From: Pseudobdellovibrionaceae bacterium
GTDB lineage: Bacteria > Bdellovibrionota > Bdellovibrionia > Bdellovibrionales > Bdellovibrionaceae
NCBI GenBank assembly: GCA_019637875.1
Contig: JAHBUW010000009.1
Coordinates: 1 to 64,000 of the forward strand
Direction: 5' to 3'
Length of the DNA stretch: 64,000 nt
Positions 61,178 through 64,000 of this stretch are shown in pieces. The number at the start of each line of letters is the position of its first letter. Within the stretch, counting starts at the first letter, position 1. Below the pieces are notes generated by a model. It was not told where the DNA came from, searched no databases, and saw only the letters and a program-made list of their open reading frames with translations. The position numbers and the translations under genes are program-made.

Positions 61178-62031
61178 GAGTTTCCTTTCTTCAGTTGCGC
61201 CACGGGAAAAAGCTGCAAGTTCAACTGAAGGACGTTTTCGGCGGTATCCGCCGCTTCGGAGAGTTCGAGAATTTCGTCTTTCAATTTTTGAATTTTTCGG
61301 CGCGCCAGTTCGTAGGCTTCGGGCGTCAGACGCACGGTGACCGCGTGGAACTCACGCTCGTGCGCCTTGAATCGACCGAGAGCTTGCTTCGCTAAATCGA
61401 GGATCTCGAGGTGGAAACCGAAGAGCGCCGAATTGATCACCCGGTCGCCCGAGCGTAAGGTTTGGTGGCGCACGCGCAGGAAGCCTTGGCCGTCGCTCGC
61501 GATGAGTCCCAGCTTTTGCAGATGCACGATCCCCTCGTGAATTTGCGCGCGCGAAAGCCCCAGGCTGACTTTTTCGTATATCTCGTCGGCGTTTTGAAAA
61601 CCCTCGCGCAACGTCAGCACTTCGCGCAAAACCACGTAGGCCCATTTGCGGTGATACTCGAATTGATCTTTGGCTAAAATCGAAGTCGCCAGCCGTGGCT
61701 TCAATCCGACGAGCTTTTCGGCGTAGTGAAGTTTATCGGTCAGATCTTTCGCGCGTTGGAACTGCACCAAGGCGCGGAAGTAGTCCCCCTCGGCGACCGA
61801 AAGTTTGAACATCTGCACGACCTTCTCGGCGCCTTCGGCGGTCAGCTCGCGTTCTTGATCGATGACGAGCTTGAAGAAGTTCGGCGAGGTGTAGCCCGCC
61901 TGCTGCGCCATCCACCGGTAAGAGCAAGGAAGACCGCGGGCCTTGCGTTCGGCCATCAACTTCGCGAGCAACGCGCGGTAGTCGTCGTATTCAAAAAAGT
62001 GACGCGAAGGCGTCGTGGGCTCCAGGTTCAT
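61174..62031 (-). CDS. TIGR02147/DUF4423-family protein (probable transcription regulator)
   Basis: The 285-aa protein starts with FFEYDDYRALLAKLMAERKARGLPCSYRWMAQQAGYTSPNFFKLVID, an N-terminal helix-turn-helix-like part typical of the TIGR02147 family. A long helical domain follows, then FHAVTVRLTPEAYELARRKIQKLKDEILELSE at the C-terminus. The family is abundant in Bdellovibrio and Fibrobacter. It is coupled to the GTDSGNPG lipoprotein gene. A regulatory role is inferred from the HTH and the pairing. Confidence 0.9.
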   Translation of the reverse strand: MNLEPTTPSRHFFEYDDYRALLAKLMAERKARGLPCSYRWMAQQAGYTSPNFFKLVIDQERELTAEGAEKVVQMFKLSVAEGDYFRALVQFQRAKDLTDKLHYAEKLVGLKPRLATSILAKDQFEYHRKWAYVVLREVLTLREGFQNADEIYEKVSLGLSRAQIHEGIVHLQKLGLIASDGQGFLRVRHQTLRSGDRVINSALFGFHLEILDLAKQALGRFKAHEREFHAVTVRLTPEAYELARRKIQKLKDEILELSEAADTAENVLQLNLQLFPVAQLKKGNS

Positions 62032-62124
62032 GTCCCTAAGTATCGGGGACCTCTGATGGAATTCAAGGCAAGGACGTGCAAATGCGTATTCAACCCGGAA
62101 TACGCACCTGGACCATGGGCCAGG

Positions 62125-63093
62125 TCACGGCTTCAGCACGATGGTTTTGATCCGCAAGCCGCGCAGCTGCCCTTGGCTTAGATTGCGGTTCAGATCTTTG
62201 AGGAGATCTGCGGCCATCCCTTGCTTGCCGGGCGGCGTATCCAGGACATCGAAGCTGTACTCTTCGATTTTGCGCTGCATGCGATCACGGAAAAAGGCTT
62301 CCCGCGATTTCAACTCGAGGATGGATTCGGGACTCATTCCTTCGGCGAAAAATTCGACCGCGAGCATCGGGTTTTCGCCCGAATTCGAGCTGGGCCGGAT
62401 GTTGACCACCATCTTCGTGATCAAAAGAAGGTTCGGTGTGGACCGGACGTTGTCGAAGAAAAGCTCCGGTTTTTCCGCCGGGTCGTATTCGAAAACGGGA
62501 GCGCCTTCGTCGGCGAAGTTCGCGATGAAAAGCTCTTTTTGTCCCGGCAGGAGGCGTCCCGTGAACGCGAAGTAGACTCCGTAGCCCGCGCCCGCGATGA
62601 CCGCCAAAGTCGATACCAGCAGGAGCTTCCGTTTCAGGCTCATCGCGCCGAAGCTCTTCAGCCCGCCGCCCACGCCCTCTTTCAGCGAGGATGCGGCTTG
62701 GACCACGCCTTTGCGTGTCCCCTTCCACAGTCCGAGCGCCAAGTCGTGCGCCCGATTTCGCGAGGCGATGGCGAGCGCCACCGCTTTGGCCGCGAGCTTC
62801 GCGCGGAGTTTCCGCAGCCCCAGCACCCAGCCCGGCAAGAAGGTCAGATTGCGGTAGATGAATTTCCAAACCGGCTTACCGTGCTCCCACTTCGCGATCT
62901 CGTGGCGGAGCTCTTCGGCGACGTCTTCCTCGGGAACCTCGGCCAACTTCAGGTTTTTGTCGGCCGCCAGATCCTTCATCCGCGCGGCGAACTCGGGATC
63001 TTGTTCGTCGAGAAAACGATCGATCTCGGCCTCATCGGGCTCGTGATCCTCCGGAAGGAGTTCGTCGGGATTCGGATTGGCTTCGTCCTGCAT
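62125..63093 (-). CDS. Membrane protein with C-terminal FliL-like domain, 322 aa
   Basis: The N-terminal 75 residues are acidic and disordered (LLPEDHEPDEAEIDRFLDEQ), a basic helical region follows, then one membrane segment (about residues 153-173, KLLLVSTLAVIAGAGYGVYFAF). The periplasmic C-terminal part (about 205-322) resembles FliL: LLLITKMVVNIRPSSNSGENPMLAVEFFAEGMSPESILELKSREAFFRDRM, LKDLNRNLSQGQLRGLRIKTIVLKP. FliL proteins support flagellar stators; usual FliL is about 160 aa, so this is about twice as long, and there are no flagellar genes nearby. It may be a stator-associated protein of a different motor. Confidence 0.8.
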   Translation of the reverse strand: MQDEANPNPDELLPEDHEPDEAEIDRFLDEQDPEFAARMKDLAADKNLKLAEVPEEDVAEELRHEIAKWEHGKPVWKFIYRNLTFLPGWVLGLRKLRAKLAAKAVALAIASRNRAHDLALGLWKGTRKGVVQAASSLKEGVGGGLKSFGAMSLKRKLLLVSTLAVIAGAGYGVYFAFTGRLLPGQKELFIANFADEGAPVFEYDPAEKPELFFDNVRSTPNLLLITKMVVNIRPSSNSGENPMLAVEFFAEGMSPESILELKSREAFFRDRMQRKIEEYSFDVLDTPPGKQGMAADLLKDLNRNLSQGQLRGLRIKTIVLKP

Positions 63094-63140
63094 CAGTTTC
63101 CAGTCTTCAGTCGAGGGAGATCCTGCAGATAGTCTAAGTT

Positions 63141-63160
63141 TTGCCGACCTTCACCGGCAA
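63141..63160. promoter_or_regulatory. Inverted repeat in the promoter region of the FliL-like gene
   Basis: TTGCCG-(8 bases)-CGGCAA is a perfect 6-bp inverted repeat between the divergent FliL-like and lipoprotein genes. On the minus strand TTGCCG could serve as a -35, with TAGACT 18 bases on, so a bound protein would block transcription. Confidence 0.35.
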
Positions 63161-63212
63161 CTGAATTTCGCGCGCGCAAGTTTCGTGTAGACTTGAGGAA
63201 TCGGAGGCGTCG

Positions 63213-63791
63213 ATGAAATTGGGGTTGCTGGCACTGTCTTTGGTCCTGAGCGCGGGTTGCACCCACTTCGAACGCAGCACCGGCAGCGGATATTCACCCG
63301 CGGCCAGCCCGAAAACCCAGGTTTACCGCACGAAGCCCAACGTCCGCGATCAGGAGTGGGGTTCACTGCAAACGAAAACCCGTATCAAACAGCTCGAAAA
63401 CTCATTGCGCACCCGTAAGGAGCTCGATCAGTACTCGAAGGTACTGCCGCTTCTGAAAAGCGACCAAGAACGCATCGAATTCCTGGAGCTGAACAACTTC
63501 GAAGCGCGCAGCCGCTGGATGAACCAAAACAAAGTCCCGGCGCGCAACCAACTGCAGCAAGAAACGATGCGCGAGCTGATCGAAGCCCAGGACATCGCCG
63601 TCGGCATGCCGCAGAACCTGGTGAAAAAATCTTGGGGCGATCCCGAAAACATCGAAGTCTCGGGCAATCCCGAGTTCCGCAACGAGCGCTGGCGCTACTC
63701 GAAGTACGTCAGCACGCCCGACGGTTACAAACTCGAGCGCAAGGTCGTCTACTTCGAAGCCGGCAAAGTCGTCGGCTGGGAAGTGGAATAA
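63213..63791 (+). CDS. Predicted lipoprotein, 192 aa
   Basis: The lipobox is LSAGCTHF (Cys near 16). The mature protein has a helical middle (IKQLENSLRTRKELDQYSKVLPLLKSDQERIEFLELNNFEARSRWM) and a C-terminal beta part (IAVGMPQNLVKKSWGDPENIEVSGNPEFRNERWRYSKYV), recalling the SmpA/OmlA (BamE) fold with its G-M-x-x-x-x-V-x-x-x-x-G-x-P pattern. GGAGG precedes the ATG. Outer-membrane assembly or stress lipoprotein is a reasonable guess only. Confidence 0.85.
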   Translation: MKLGLLALSLVLSAGCTHFERSTGSGYSPAASPKTQVYRTKPNVRDQEWGSLQTKTRIKQLENSLRTRKELDQYSKVLPLLKSDQERIEFLELNNFEARSRWMNQNKVPARNQLQQETMRELIEAQDIAVGMPQNLVKKSWGDPENIEVSGNPEFRNERWRYSKYVSTPDGYKLERKVVYFEAGKVVGWEVE

Positions 63792-63821
63792 CGGCGCCAT
63801 GTCGGTCGCCGGCAAAGCCGA

Positions 63822-63891
63822 ATGCGTCGACGGCGGAGCCGTAACGTGCATACGGTGACGTGGATGCGTCGACGGCGAAGCAGTGACGTGC
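63822..63891. repeat. Two imperfect 28-bp direct repeats, 42-bp period
   Basis: Copies at 63822-63849 and 63864-63891 share ATGCGTCGACGGCG-AGC--GT-ACGTGC (25 of 28 identical). They fill the gap between the convergent lipoprotein and polA ends. No gene is present here. Confidence 0.7.
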
Positions 63892-63893
63892 GG

Positions 63894-64000
63894 CTAGTGG
63901 GCTTCGGACCAGTTCGGCCCCTGGGCGGCGTTGACCTTCAACGGAACCGCGATCTTCACCACGGACTCCATGATGCGGATGATTTCGGGAGTCGCCTCGC
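63894..64000 (-). CDS. polA: DNA polymerase I, C-terminal 35 residues (partial)
   Basis: Reading the minus strand from the right edge to the TAG at 63894 gives EATPEIIRIMESVVKIAVPL and then KVNAAQGPNWSEAH. This matches the conserved end of family A DNA polymerase I (M-E-x-x-x-x-L-x-V-P-L-x-V-x-x-x-x-G-x-N-W-x-x-A-H). The rest of the gene lies beyond the window. It converges on the lipoprotein gene. Confidence 0.9.
   Translation of the reverse strand, partial: EATPEIIRIMESVVKIAVPLKVNAAQGPNWSEAH

Noticed and set aside
63402-63851. 149-residue minus-strand frame opposite the last lipoprotein
   Set aside because: It is antisense to the lipoprotein with a recognisable lipobox and BamE-like end, and has no features itself.

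Overview
The window (about 58-60% GC, very tightly packed) looks like chromosome of a predatory or predator-related bacterium of the Bdellovibrionota (Bdellovibrio/Pseudobdellovibrio-like). This is inferred from the 16S rRNA 5' part, an Agl/Glt-type gliding cluster, a TIGR02147-type regulator with its lipoprotein, many lipoproteins, and a kds-lpt-rpoN-hpf backbone. I saw no insertion sequence, prophage, integrase or CRISPR array.

Layout. 1-1526: 5' part of a 16S rRNA gene (minus strand, 3' part beyond the window) with its leader, preceded by a separately promoted tRNA-Ala(UGC). 1640-4112: hypothetical protein, cupin, rarA. 4213-11145: type IV pilus assembly operon pilM-N-O-P-Q plus a lipoprotein, and the prepilin peptidase pilD. 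11138-12786: ABC-2 transporter. 12840-18700: pyrimidine genes pyrB-carA-(unknown)-carB. 18799-24528: three tandem signal peptidases I (one with Thr at the nucleophile position), lepA, metK and hpf. 24606-30298: a secreted astacin/PA14 lipoprotein protease divergent from three paralogous prepilin-like proteins, one carrying a C-terminal von Willebrand A domain and one a fibrinogen-like (YCD...GGGW) domain. 30245-34532: polyamine-type ABC transporter potABC and divergent potD with a small AgmX/PglI-domain protein. 34537-37637: rpoN, lptB, and an LptC protein that seems to include an LptA-like part. 37691-49416: a nine-gene cluster with TolQ/TolR-type motor proteins, an FHA/TonB-like protein, TPR proteins and outer-membrane barrels (gliding-machine type). 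49418-58729: kdsC, a PilZ-GNAT signalling fusion, a haem-oxygenase-like protein, a class III adenylate cyclase, kdsD, pyrG, kdsB, engB. 58884-63791: an FHA-sigma54 activator, lipoproteins, the TIGR02147-type protein, a FliL-like protein. The last 107 bases are the 3' end of polA (minus strand).

How it fits together. The minus strand carries the envelope backbone engB-kdsB-pyrG-kdsD / kdsC / lptC-lptB-rpoN / hpf, which in enterobacteria is the compact kdsD-kdsC-lptCAB-rpoN-hpf locus. Here surface-contact and signalling modules (gliding machine, minor-pilin adhesins with protease, cyclase, PilZ-GNAT) lie between those genes. Several of these modules have sigma28 (FliA)-like -10 elements (GCCGAT-type) upstream, which would fit expression in a motile attack phase. 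The most novel-looking unit is 24606-30298: a predicted pilus-tip or pseudopilus adhesin set (vWA + fibrinogen-like + bare minor pilin) next to a PA14-astacin protease, and about 13-20 kb from the pil assembly and pilD genes that could process and export it.
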